Shown here: piece after piece, positions 63,971 through 64,000 of the stretch | Numbering within the stretch: the stretch's first letter is position 1 | Layout: every line of letters starts with the position of its first letter | NCBI GenBank assembly: GCA_000181795.3 | Contig: CM012953.1 | Span: 9,910,282 to 9,974,281, forward strand | Direction of reading: 5' to 3' | DNA length: 64,000 nt | From: Trichinella spiralis | Lineage: Eukaryota; Nematoda; Enoplea; Trichinellida; Trichinellidae | Notes under the pieces: model-generated | Databases searched by the model: none | What the model was told of the DNA's origin: nothing | The model's input: the letters and a program-made list of their open reading frames with translations, nothing else | Made by a program: the position numbers and the translations under genes

Positions 63971-64000
63971 AAAAGATAAACGTACAATGAAAGATAATTG

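Overview
The window looks like an AT-rich (roughly 30% GC between genes) animal genome with many short introns, mostly 50-100 nt, and GT-AG (one GC-AG) splice sites. The gene set is nematode-like: a DPY-19 C-mannosyltransferase, a 187-residue CLK-1/COQ7, a MUT-7/Nibbler-type exonuclease, an SH2-tyrosine kinase of the FER-like type, and starts that sit directly behind 3' splice acceptors, as expected for spliced-leader addition. A Trichinella-like (Dorylaimia) nematode would fit, but that is inference. No bacterial, viral or CRISPR features, tRNA or rRNA were recognised.

Layout. 0.7-2.0 kb (-): membrane RING-H2 E3 ligase, open at its 3' end. 5.7-6.2 kb (-): two-LIM protein. 8.2-9.7 kb (-): DHHC palmitoyltransferase. 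13.0-15.3 kb (-): MUT-7/EXD3 exonuclease. 16.2-16.8 kb (+): MED18, convergent with PDRG1 (17.0-17.4 kb, -). 18.1-20.7 kb (+): DPY-19. 21.2-23.5 kb (-): HP1-like protein with three chromodomains, an AT-hook and a chromoshadow domain. 24.0-26.2 kb: GC-rich block with a tandem duplication and two small ORFs, not recognised. 26.9-28.9 kb (-): SH2 kinase. 30.0-36.0 kb (-): COQ7; its 4.9-kb first intron holds a PP1 glycogen-targeting subunit gene (+), an orphan small ORF behind a TATA box, a 33-bp minisatellite and an assembly gap. 36.2-40.3 kb (-): TMEM94, directly upstream of COQ7 in an operon-like arrangement. 41.9-46.6 kb (-): MMS19. 47.5-51.0 kb (+): CSTF3. 51.9-54.0 kb (+): BAF53/ACTL6. 56.1-58.3 kb (+): two-TM PPxY protein. 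58.8-60.4 kb (-): REXO2 oligoribonuclease with a MITE in an intron and a GC-AG intron. 61.4-64.0 kb (+): NOP56.

Most genes are housekeeping: transcription and chromatin (MED18, BAF53, HP1-like), RNA processing (CSTF3, NOP56, REXO2, MUT-7-like), protein modification (DPY-19, DHHC, RING), Fe-S assembly (MMS19), ubiquinone synthesis (COQ7). They are not one pathway. The most unusual items are the three-chromodomain HP1-like protein, the nested content of the COQ7 intron with the TMEM94-COQ7 pairing, and the unexplained GC-rich block at 24-26 kb. Exon edges are read by eye from splice consensus, reading frame and family conservation. For several genes the exon lengths sum to an intact frame.
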